Source: an uncultured Oscillospiraceae bacterium (GTDB lineage Bacteria; Bacillota; Clostridia; UBA1212; UBA1255). Taken from it: a DNA stretch of 7,713 nucleotides. The notes beneath the pieces are model-generated. The model was given only the letters and a program-made list of their open reading frames with translations, was not told the DNA's origin and made no database searches. Below are positions 1 through 6,605 of this stretch, piece after piece (within the stretch, counting starts at the first letter, position 1; every line of letters starts with the position of its first letter). The position numbers were made by a program, and so were the translations under genes. The stretch spans positions 1-7,713 of the forward strand of contig CABQCN010000056.1 in NCBI GenBank assembly GCA_902462635.1, in the 5' to 3' direction.

Positions 1-697
1 TTATAAAAACAAAATTCAAATGCAACAGGCGGAAATTTTTTATGCGGTTGAGGCGGGTATCCCCGTCGGCGCAGCGTATCTTCTAAACGCTAAGATCGGC
101 TACCGTGCAGGGCCGGAACAAAAAGCGTATTACGGTTACGCGTTTGCCATTTTACCGGAATATAGAGGAAAGGGCATTTATCCGCAGCTGGCCGGCGCGT
201 TTTGCCGATTTGCCGGCGCGCAGGGCGCCGGGATCATTCTCTGCCCCGACAACGAAAAACTCCTTCGCTATTATATCGCAAACGGCGCCGTACGGAATTT
301 TATCACACAGCAAACAGAGTTCGGCAAAGCAGACTTCGAACGGATGATCGCAGCCGGCGCGGTACGGGATCTTCTGCCGGATGAGGCTGCGCACTACGAG
401 CAGATCAGAAATGCGGCTTTCCGGGAATATGATTTTTTAATCTGGGACCGAAACGCCGTGAAATACGCGCTGGCAGAAAACCGGGCCGACGGCGGTTTTT
501 GTAAAATACTGGAAATGGGAGGGAAAGAATACCTGTTGCTTGGGCATAATGAAGGAGACGATGCGGTACGGATCAGCGAAACGACGCTTCCTGCGGGGTT
601 TCTGATCCGAAGCGGCGCAAAAATACGGGAAAAACCGCTCGTCACATACGGGATCCGACCATCTCCGTACGGCCGGGCAGGCCTGATTTTGGACTGA
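1..697 (+). CDS. GNAT-family N-acetyltransferase, 5' partial
   Basis: This is the C-terminal part of a GNAT acetyltransferase, an enzyme type that moves an acetyl group from acetyl-CoA to an amine; the substrate is not predictable. The frame is open to the left edge (first complete codon at base 2). The ATG at 20 has no Shine-Dalgarno sequence, and starting there would remove the first strand and helices of the fold, so the true start probably lies outside the window. Counting from that ATG, the acetyl-CoA loop is in ILPEYRGKGIY (44-54, R49-G50-K51-G52), and motif B is around residues 74-90 (CPDNEKLLRYYIANGA). The remaining 130 or so residues form a C-terminal extension, as in the two-part GNATs of Clostridia. 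The stop lies 6 bases before the -35 box of the next promoter, so this gene is probably not in the downstream operon. Family call firm, role unknown. Confidence 0.85.
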   Translation, partial: YKNKIQMQQAEIFYAVEAGIPVGAAYLLNAKIGYRAGPEQKAYYGYAFAILPEYRGKGIYPQLAGAFCRFAGAQGAGIILCPDNEKLLRYYIANGAVRNFITQQTEFGKADFERMIAAGAVRDLLPDEAAHYEQIRNAAFREYDFLIWDRNAVKYALAENRADGGFCKILEMGGKEYLLLGHNEGDDAVRISETTLPAGFLIRSGAKIREKPLVTYGIRPSPYGRAGLILD

Positions 698-703
698 ATC
701 GAA

Positions 704-732
704 TTGACAAAACACCCGTTCCGTTATACTAT
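704..732 (+). promoter_or_regulatory. Sigma-A-type promoter of the envelope operon
   Basis: A perfect -35 box TTGACA lies at 704-709. After a 17-base spacer comes TACTAT at 727-732 (4 of 6 matches to TATAAT). An overlapping TATACT at 725-730 matches 5 of 6 but with a 15-base spacer. Transcription would begin near 739-741, giving a leader of about 30 bases before the ATG at 772. It is the only good promoter I see before the tightly packed downstream genes, so it probably drives all six. I see no operator palindrome or riboswitch in the leader. Confidence 0.75.
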
Positions 733-758
733 ATATGGACAATGATCTTTCAAACAGT

Positions 759-764
759 AAGGAG
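759..764 (+). promoter_or_regulatory. Ribosome binding site deciding the start at 772
   Basis: AAGGAG lies 7 bases before the ATG at 772. The upstream in-frame ATG at 742 has no such site and sits almost at the predicted transcription start, so 772 is the better start for the lipoprotein. Confidence 0.8.
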
Positions 765-771
765 CATTTAC

Positions 772-1725
772 ATGCGTAATATAGATACAAAAAAGGCAAT
801 GACAATCCGGTTCGGAGCCGCGTCGCTTCTGATCGCAGCGCTTTTATTCGCCGCAGCAGGCTGCGGGAACGAACAAGAAGCCGGAACGGCCGCCACGCAG
901 ACGCCGGCCTCCAGTGCGCCGACCGCCGCGCCGACACCAACCCCTTCACCCACAAAAGAACCCGATCCGACCCCTACGCCCGTACCAGATTACGATCCGC
1001 CCATACTTAAGGGCGTCATAGACAGGCAATTCTACGTCGGCGAGGGTATTTCTTATCTGAAAGGCGTCACCGCAACGGACGCGGTGGATGGAGAAGTGGA
1101 AGTCACCGTGGACCGTTCCAGAATAGATATCAAAACCCCCGGTGAATACGAAGTTACCTATACTGCACGGGACAGAGCCGGCAACGAAACTTCCATGACG
1201 GCGATCATTACGCTCAGCCCGGTAAAAATCACCGAGGAGCAGCTGGATGCAGCCGCGGATGCGGTGCTGGCGGATCTCGTCAACGATCGTATGACGCTGG
1301 CAGAAAAGACGTGGGAAATTTATAAATATGTAAATACGCACGTCAGATACTGGGACTCCTCCGACAAAAACGACTGGCGCGCCGAAGCGTACCGCGGCAT
1401 CACGGAAGGCTGGGGCGACTGCTTTACTTATTTTTCCGTCAGCCAGATCCTGCTTACAAAAATCGGCGCGGAAATCCTGCCCGTGGAACGGGTGGGCGGC
1501 ATCACTCACCATTATTGGCACCTCATCAATCTGGATGGCAGCTGGTATCACTTCGATGCCTGTATCCACAAACCGGTATACGTATCGTTCCTGCGCACCG
1601 ACGCCGAATTCGACGAATTTGCGGCAAAGCAAAAACCTGGATATAATTATTATACTTATGACAAGACGAAATATCCCGCAGTCTCCACGGTTCCCTTCGA
1701 ATGGGACCGTTCCGAGATGGAATAA
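772..1725 (+). CDS. Transglutaminase-like lipoprotein with Ig-like domain
   Basis: This is a predicted 317-residue secreted lipoprotein. Residues 1-30 are a signal peptide (charged start, hydrophobic 14-29), with lipobox AAGC and lipidated Cys31. A Thr/Pro-rich linker (about 44-74) follows, then an Ig-like domain of the DUF5011 style (about 76-150, with PGEYEVTYTARDRAGN), then a transglutaminase-like domain (about 155-317). The papain-like triad is visible: Cys217 in GWGDCFTYF, His247 in HYWHLINLDGSW, and Asp262 in HFDA. Bacterial members of this superfamily are mostly cysteine proteases or amidases, sometimes crosslinking enzymes, so the reaction is open. The protein should face the cell wall on the outer side of the membrane. 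It is the first gene of the operon, 18 bases before the adenylating enzyme, so a wall-related role is inferred. The start at 772 rests on its AAGGAG site. Confidence 0.88.
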   Translation: MRNIDTKKAMTIRFGAASLLIAALLFAAAGCGNEQEAGTAATQTPASSAPTAAPTPTPSPTKEPDPTPTPVPDYDPPILKGVIDRQFYVGEGISYLKGVTATDAVDGEVEVTVDRSRIDIKTPGEYEVTYTARDRAGNETSMTAIITLSPVKITEEQLDAAADAVLADLVNDRMTLAEKTWEIYKYVNTHVRYWDSSDKNDWRAEAYRGITEGWGDCFTYFSVSQILLTKIGAEILPVERVGGITHHYWHLINLDGSWYHFDACIHKPVYVSFLRTDAEFDEFAAKQKPGYNYYTYDKTKYPAVSTVPFEWDRSEME

Positions 1726-1743
1726 GAAAAGGAGAAACGATTC

Positions 1744-3276
1744 ATGAACCGCATCAACGTCCTCTCTTATCTTGATGAGACGTACCGGAAACTCCCCGAT
1801 AAAACGGCATTCGCTTCCGAAACCGGCAGCGTGACGTTTTTACAGCTCTATCAGCGTTCCCGTTCCGTCGGCAGTTATCTCGCGGAGCACGGATATTATC
1901 AAAAACCGGTCGTCGTATTCATGCAGAAATCGCCTGATATGATCAACGCCTTCCTCGGCGTCGTCAGAGGCGGCTGCTATTATGTGCCGATCGACGAGGA
2001 AATGCCGGCGCACCGGATCAGTCTGATTTTCGAAACGCTGGAACCGGAACTCGTGATCTGCGATGGCACGACGGAACACGCCGCGGCGGAGCTGCGGCAA
2101 GCCGTCACGCATTCCTTCACGATCGTAAAATACGGCGATCTCTGCGGTTACGCGGTAAACGAAACTGCGCTGGCAGAAATCGAAAACAAAGCCATCGACA
2201 CGGATCCGATCTATATCGTTTTTACCTCCGGCTCCACGGGGATCCCCAAAGGCGTCATCGCCTGTCATCGTTCCGTCATCGATTACATCGAAAACCTCTC
2301 GGAAATTCTACGCGTATCGGAAGATACCGTGTTCGGTAATCAGGCGCCGCTTTATGTGGATGCCTGTCTTAAAGAAATTTATCCCACCCTCAAATACGGC
2401 GCATCGGCATATTTGATTCCCAAGCAGCTTTTCATGTTCCCGGTCAAATTGGTAGAATACTTAAACGCGCATAAAATCAATACGATCTGCTGGGTCGTAC
2501 CGGCGCTCACGCTTATATCGAGCCTCGGCACCTTTAAAACCGTCGTCCCCGAAACGCTGCGGACGATCGCATTCGGAAGCGAAGTATTCCCGGTCAAGCA
2601 ATTCAACTTGTGGAAACGGCAGCTTCCACAAGCGCGTTTTATCAATTTATACGGACCTACGGAAGCCACCGGTATGTCGTGTTATTACGAGGCGGACCGG
2701 GAATTCGGACCCGACGAGGTGATCCCGATCGGCAGGCCGTTCCGGAATACGGACATTCTGCTGCTGGACGAAGAAAACAATCCCGCCGCGCCGGGACAGG
2801 CCGGCGAGATCTGCATCCGCGGAACGTCGCTGACACTCGGATATTATAAGGATTTTACGCGGACGGACGCCGCCTTCGTGCAGAATCCGCGCAACAGCGC
2901 ATATCACGAGCCGATATACCGCACCGGAGATCTCGGAAAATATAATGAACGCGGAGAACTGATGTTCCTTTCGCGCAAAGATTACCAGATCAAGCATATG
3001 GGACACCGCATTGAGCTTGGCGAAATCGAAATGCTTGCAAATAAAAACGGCGGCGTGGAATGTTCCTGCTGTATTTTCGATAAAGAACACGGCAAGATCA
3101 TTTTATATTACGTCGGCGCGGCGGAAGAAGCCGCGCTGCGCGCGGATCTCAAAACACGGCTGCCCCGCTATATGCTGCCGGGCATAATCCGCCGCATCGG
3201 CGCCGTTCCGCTTACCGCGAACGGTAAAATAAACAGGCTCGCACTCATGGAGCAATATCTGCAGGAAGGAAAATAA
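1744..3276 (+). CDS. dltA-like: DltA-like adenylating enzyme (carrier protein ligase)
   Basis: This is a 510-residue ANL-superfamily adenylation enzyme, close to the usual length of DltA (about 500). It should activate an acid with ATP as an acyl-adenylate and load it on the carrier protein encoded 4 bases downstream, in the cytoplasm. Core motifs are intact: A3 TSGSTGIPKG (161-170), A5 NLYGPTEAT (301-309), A7 YRTGDLG (392-398), A8 GHRIELGEIE (420-429), and the A10 lysine Lys495 in TANGK. The NQAPLYVDA segment resembles the DltA signature NQAPFSFD, and Asp206 is placed to bind a substrate amine, which points to an amino acid. The position of the DltA cysteine linked to D-Ala chirality appears to be Ser260, so D-alanine is likely but not certain. 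There is no condensation or fused carrier domain, so this is not a peptide synthetase. AAAGGAG at 1728-1734 supports the start. Confidence 0.9.
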   Translation: MNRINVLSYLDETYRKLPDKTAFASETGSVTFLQLYQRSRSVGSYLAEHGYYQKPVVVFMQKSPDMINAFLGVVRGGCYYVPIDEEMPAHRISLIFETLEPELVICDGTTEHAAAELRQAVTHSFTIVKYGDLCGYAVNETALAEIENKAIDTDPIYIVFTSGSTGIPKGVIACHRSVIDYIENLSEILRVSEDTVFGNQAPLYVDACLKEIYPTLKYGASAYLIPKQLFMFPVKLVEYLNAHKINTICWVVPALTLISSLGTFKTVVPETLRTIAFGSEVFPVKQFNLWKRQLPQARFINLYGPTEATGMSCYYEADREFGPDEVIPIGRPFRNTDILLLDEENNPAAPGQAGEICIRGTSLTLGYYKDFTRTDAAFVQNPRNSAYHEPIYRTGDLGKYNERGELMFLSRKDYQIKHMGHRIELGEIEMLANKNGGVECSCCIFDKEHGKIILYYVGAAEEAALRADLKTRLPRYMLPGIIRRIGAVPLTANGKINRLALMEQYLQEGK

Positions 3277-3280
3277 AAGC

Positions 3281-3505
3281 ATGGAAGAACTCATTCAAAT
3301 ACTGGAATCGATCCATCCCGACGTAGATTACAGGGCGAACGACAAGTTGATCGAAAATAAAATTTTGGATTCTTTCGATATCATTACGCTGATTTCCGAA
3401 ATCAACGATACCTTCGACGTGGCGATCCCCGCCGAGGAAATCATTCCCGAGAATTTCAATTCCGCGGAAAAGCTTTACGAATTGATCCGGCGCCTCGAAG
3501 AATAA
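3281..3505 (+). CDS. dltC-like: DltC-like acyl carrier protein
   Basis: This is a 74-residue acidic carrier protein, about the size of DltC. The phosphopantetheine attachment site is Ser31 in KILDSFDII, matching the LDS motif of DltC and acyl carrier proteins; helix III follows around residues 50-55 with the pattern IPAEEIIPENF. It should accept the activated acyl group as a thioester from the adenylating enzyme and present it to the MBOAT on the inner face of the membrane. The gene starts 4 bases after the stop of the adenylating enzyme, with GGAAGGA (3264-3270) inside the end of that gene, so the two are probably translationally coupled. No phosphopantetheinyl transferase is encoded here, so one must act from elsewhere. 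Its position between the A and B genes, not after B, differs from classical dltABCD order. Confidence 0.9.
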   Translation: MEELIQILESIHPDVDYRANDKLIENKILDSFDIITLISEINDTFDVAIPAEEIIPENFNSAEKLYELIRRLEE

Positions 3506-3511
3506 GCCCGT

Positions 3512-5065
3512 ATGCTGTTTACGTCGCTCGGTTTTATCGGATTTTTGTCAATATTGTTTCTGGTATATTATTTCGTACCCGCCCGCTTCCGGTGGATGCT
3601 GTTATTGGTATGCAGCGCCGTATTTTACGCGTTTGCGGGATGGAGCGGCCTCCTGTTTATCGGCGCCACGGTCGTCACGACGTACGGTGCAGGTTATTTT
3701 ATCGGCAGAATTTATGAAACGCAGGCGGCCTGGCTTGCACACGATGGCAAAACGGCGGCGCGGGAAGAGAAAAAAACGTATAAAGAACGGTGTAAAAAGA
3801 AGATGCGCCTGTTTCTGATTCCCTGTCTTGTCCTCAATTTCGGGATTCTCGCGCTGTTGAAATACATATGGATCGGCCCCGGACTGCGCGGCGCCGCGCT
3901 GATCCTCCCTATGGGTATTTCATTCTATACCTTTCAGACAATGGGATATCTCATCGACGTATACCGCGGAAAGGCTAAAGCAGAGAAGAATATTTTCCGT
4001 CTTGCGCTCTTTACGTCCTTCTTTCCTTTGCTCGTACAAGGTCCGATTTCCGATTACAAATATCTGACGGAAACGCTGTACACGCCGGCGCCGTTCGACG
4101 CGAAAAACGTATTGTTCGGCTTGGAACGGATTTTGTGGGGATATTTTAAAAAGCTGGTGATTGCGGACAGGCTGCTCGTGGCAGTGAAGCTCCTGATCGG
4201 CAGTCCCGCGCAATATGACGGCGCTTACGCGCTGTTTGGGATGATTTTATACGCCGTCCAATTATATGCGGATTTCACCGGCGGTATCGATATCACGATC
4301 GGAATCGCGCAGGTGCTCGGCATCCGCGTACAGGAGAATTTTATCAGGCCGTATTTTTCTAAAAATATTACGGAATACTGGCGGCGCTGGCATATTTCGC
4401 TCGGGGAGTGGTTCAAGGAATATTTGTTTTATCCGATTTCCGTAGCCAAGCCGATGCTGAAGCTGTCAAAAAACGCGCGCGCAAAGCTGGGGGACGCGGT
4501 CGGAAAACGGATTCCGATCTATATCAGTACGATTTTCGTGTGGCTTACGACCGGAATCTGGCACGGGCGCGGCTGGAATTTTGTCGTATGGGGACTCGGA
4601 AACTGCGTCATCATATTGATTTCACAGGAGTTCTCGCCGTTATACCACAAGTTTCAGAAACGCTTCCCCTCGTTAAAAGGTACGGCAGGCTATAAATCTT
4701 TCGAAATTCTGCGGACGATTTTTATTCTCAGCAGCCTGCGGATGCTCGACTGTTACCGCGACGTTCCGCTGACGCTGCGCATGTTCGGGGGAATTTTTAC
4801 AAAAGGGAATTATGCGGACCTGCTCGGCGGCGGTTTCCTGAAGCTCGGGCTTTCGGGTTGGGATTATGCGATCGCTGCCGCCGGCGTGCTGCTTCTGTTT
4901 GCCGTCAGCATGCTGCAGCGCACAGGAAGCGTGCGGGAACGTCTGTACCGCCGCCCGCTTCCCGTGCAGGGCACGGCGGTTTTGCTTCTGCTCCTGTCGA
5001 TTCTCATATTCGGCGCGTACGGGATCGGTTACGATTCCAGCCAATTCATCTATAACCAATTCTAA
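3512..5065 (+). CDS. dltB-like: MBOAT-family O-acyltransferase (AlgI/DltB type)
   Basis: This 517-residue polytopic membrane protein has an MBOAT fold and is expected to take an acyl group from the carrier thioester and pass it to the outer face. It begins with the AlgI-like hydrophobic start MLFTSLGFIGFL. ILPMGISFYTFQTMGYLIDVYRG (131-153) and YWRRWHISLGEW (289-300, His294) are hallmark segments. The conserved catalytic histidine is His351 in TGIWHGRGW. The length matches AlgI-type proteins (about 500) better than classical DltB (about 400). The last six residues, FIYNQF (512-517), fit the FxYxxF acyl-shuttle motif. The start is 6 bases after the carrier-protein stop with only a weak GAAG site (3497-3500), so translation is probably coupled. 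AlgI-type proteins also serve polysaccharide acetylation, but the adenylation and carrier partners argue against acetyl as the cargo here. Confidence 0.92.
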   Translation: MLFTSLGFIGFLSILFLVYYFVPARFRWMLLLVCSAVFYAFAGWSGLLFIGATVVTTYGAGYFIGRIYETQAAWLAHDGKTAAREEKKTYKERCKKKMRLFLIPCLVLNFGILALLKYIWIGPGLRGAALILPMGISFYTFQTMGYLIDVYRGKAKAEKNIFRLALFTSFFPLLVQGPISDYKYLTETLYTPAPFDAKNVLFGLERILWGYFKKLVIADRLLVAVKLLIGSPAQYDGAYALFGMILYAVQLYADFTGGIDITIGIAQVLGIRVQENFIRPYFSKNITEYWRRWHISLGEWFKEYLFYPISVAKPMLKLSKNARAKLGDAVGKRIPIYISTIFVWLTTGIWHGRGWNFVVWGLGNCVIILISQEFSPLYHKFQKRFPSLKGTAGYKSFEILRTIFILSSLRMLDCYRDVPLTLRMFGGIFTKGNYADLLGGGFLKLGLSGWDYAIAAAGVLLLFAVSMLQRTGSVRERLYRRPLPVQGTAVLLLLLSILIFGAYGIGYDSSQFIYNQF

Positions 5066-5070
5066 GGAGG
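5064..5070 (+). promoter_or_regulatory. Strong ribosome binding site for a GTG start
   Basis: AAGGAGG overlaps the stop codon of the MBOAT gene and lies 9 bases before GTG at 5080. It decides the GTG start; no ATG nearby would keep the N-terminal membrane anchor. Confidence 0.8.
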
Positions 5071-5079
5071 CGCAGGCAC

Positions 5080-6582
5080 GTGAGCAGAAAAACGAAAGCG
5101 ATTCTTACGATCTCCATTACCGTTCTGGCCGGGGCGCTCCTGTTGTGGCTGCTCCAGCTCCTGCTGATGCCGAAGTATATGGCGGATATCCGCGAAGGCG
5201 CGCTGATTGCGGAATACTACGAGGAACCGAAAGGCCACGACGTGATCTTCGTAGGCGACTGCGAAGTCTATGAAAATATTTCGCCCATAACCATGTGGGA
5301 AAAATACGGCATCACCAGCTACATCCGCGGCAGCGCGCAGCAGCTGATCTGGCAGTCGTATTATATTTTACAGGACACGTATCGATATGAAACGCCGAAG
5401 GTCGTCGTCTACAACGTGCAGTCCATGATCTACGGGGAGCCGCAAAACGAAGCGTACAACCGGATGACGCTTGACGGACTCGCCTTTTCTTCCGTCAAGA
5501 TCGACGCGGTCAAAGCCTCTATGACGGAAGAAGAAAGTCTTGCAAGCTATCTGTTCCCCCTGCTGCGCTATCATTCCAGATGGAGCGATCTCACCGGAGA
5601 GGATCTGCGGTATCTGTTCCGGCGCGATCGCGTTTCGCACAACGGATATCTCATGCAGACTGCGGTACGTCCCATGGAAACGCTGCCGGCCGTCAAGCCG
5701 CTGGACGATTCTACGCTGCCGGCCGTATCCTTTGAATATCTCGGTAAAATGGCGGCGCTTTGCCGCAGCAAGGGTACGGAACTCGTGCTGGTAAAGTCTC
5801 CGAGTCTCTACCCGCACTGGTACGAGGAATGGGACCGGCAAATCGCGGAATATGCGGAAGAAAACGGACTCCGGTATTATAACTTCCTGGAACGCTCCGA
5901 AGAGATCGGCATCGATATGCAAACGGATACGTACGACAGAGGCATGCATCTCAATGTATCCGGCGCGGAAAAATACACCGCGTATCTCGGGAATATTCTG
6001 CAGGAAGAATTCGCAGGAAAGGGATTCTTCGACCATACCGGAGACGAAGCGCTGCAGCGCCTCTGGGAAGCAAAAAGCGCCCGGTATGCGCAGGAAAAAT
6101 CCGCAGGCGTAAACGAGGCTCCGGATCCCGGCGACGAGGGCGGCACGCCGGACGATGCTTACAACGCACATCCGCACGACGGATATTATCTGAAAGCGGG
6201 CGGCGTGGAAATCAGCGTAAACTGCGGTTCCTGGCTCCTGGAGAAAATGAAAGAAGCGGGCCTGGAATATCAGTATTATGAAGCGCAAAGCTGCGCTTAT
6301 CAGGGACTCGACAAGTTCTACACGTTCGACAGTTTTGAGGTGCTTGTGAACACGGTCGACGGCCGGGACGTCATCACAAGTATTTCCCTGCTAGACGATA
6401 TGGTAGCCATCCCGGAGGGCTTGCGGATCGGAGATTCGTATGATACCATGATAGATACTTTGGGAGACGGTTATACGCGCTCTGCAAACTTATACCGGTA
6501 CGTGCGGGACGGCACGATGCTGACAATCCTCATAAAAAACGGCTCCGTAAGTTCCATTGAATATACGCTCAGCGAATCATAA
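5080..6582 (+). CDS. dltD-like: DltD-like SGNH transferase with Cys nucleophile position and extra C-terminal domain
   Basis: This 500-residue protein starts at GTG with AAGGAGG upstream. Residues 7-30 form a single membrane anchor, so the bulk should lie outside the cell. Residues about 53-310 are an SGNH/GDSL-like domain. Block I reads VIFVGDCEVY, with Cys61 where the nucleophilic Ser of GDS is expected; block II is Gly84 in YIRGSAQ; Asn112 may be the block III residue; Asp286 and His290 (DRGMHLN) are the probable remaining catalytic pair, spaced DxxxH instead of the usual DxxH. By its place after the MBOAT it should act like DltD, taking the acyl group from the shuttle tyrosine and placing it on an envelope polymer. 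A Gly/Asp/Pro-rich hinge (about 343-366) leads to a second domain (about 367-500) of beta-rich appearance, with TFDSFEVLVNT and a repeated IGDS/LGDGY pattern, which I cannot assign. Domain architecture is clear, exact acceptor unknown. Confidence 0.85.
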   Translation: MSRKTKAILTISITVLAGALLLWLLQLLLMPKYMADIREGALIAEYYEEPKGHDVIFVGDCEVYENISPITMWEKYGITSYIRGSAQQLIWQSYYILQDTYRYETPKVVVYNVQSMIYGEPQNEAYNRMTLDGLAFSSVKIDAVKASMTEEESLASYLFPLLRYHSRWSDLTGEDLRYLFRRDRVSHNGYLMQTAVRPMETLPAVKPLDDSTLPAVSFEYLGKMAALCRSKGTELVLVKSPSLYPHWYEEWDRQIAEYAEENGLRYYNFLERSEEIGIDMQTDTYDRGMHLNVSGAEKYTAYLGNILQEEFAGKGFFDHTGDEALQRLWEAKSARYAQEKSAGVNEAPDPGDEGGTPDDAYNAHPHDGYYLKAGGVEISVNCGSWLLEKMKEAGLEYQYYEAQSCAYQGLDKFYTFDSFEVLVNTVDGRDVITSISLLDDMVAIPEGLRIGDSYDTMIDTLGDGYTRSANLYRYVRDGTMLTILIKNGSVSSIEYTLSES

Positions 6583-6605
6583 ATTTTAAAGATGGTGAGG
6601 TACAA

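Noticed and set aside
191..220. Direct repeat GCCGGCGCG (191-199 and 212-220)
   Set aside because: Both copies lie in the GNAT coding frame and encode small Ala/Gly-rich stretches; two short GC-rich copies are expected by chance here.
742..771. Alternative upstream start for the lipoprotein
   Set aside because: It has no Shine-Dalgarno sequence, lies at the predicted transcription start, and adds ten residues ahead of a normal lipoprotein signal peptide.
946..1632. 228-codon open frame on the minus strand
   Set aside because: It is antisense to the lipoprotein gene, whose signal peptide, lipobox and catalytic triad show which frame is real.
1744..3505. Nonribosomal peptide synthetase fragment
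   Set aside because: Adenylation and carrier functions are separate small proteins with DltA/DltC-like motifs and there is no condensation or thioesterase domain; the MBOAT and SGNH neighbours fit a Dlt-like relay better.
3512..5065. Alginate or other polysaccharide O-acetylation protein (AlgI proper)
   Set aside because: Length and motifs are AlgI-like, but the adjacent adenylating enzyme and carrier protein indicate a cargo activated through a phosphopantetheine thioester; no polysaccharide synthesis gene is in the window.
5368..6288. 306-codon open frame on the minus strand
   Set aside because: It lies fully inside the DltD-like gene, has no ribosome binding site or family motif, and its translation looks like a shadow of GC-biased codons on the other strand.
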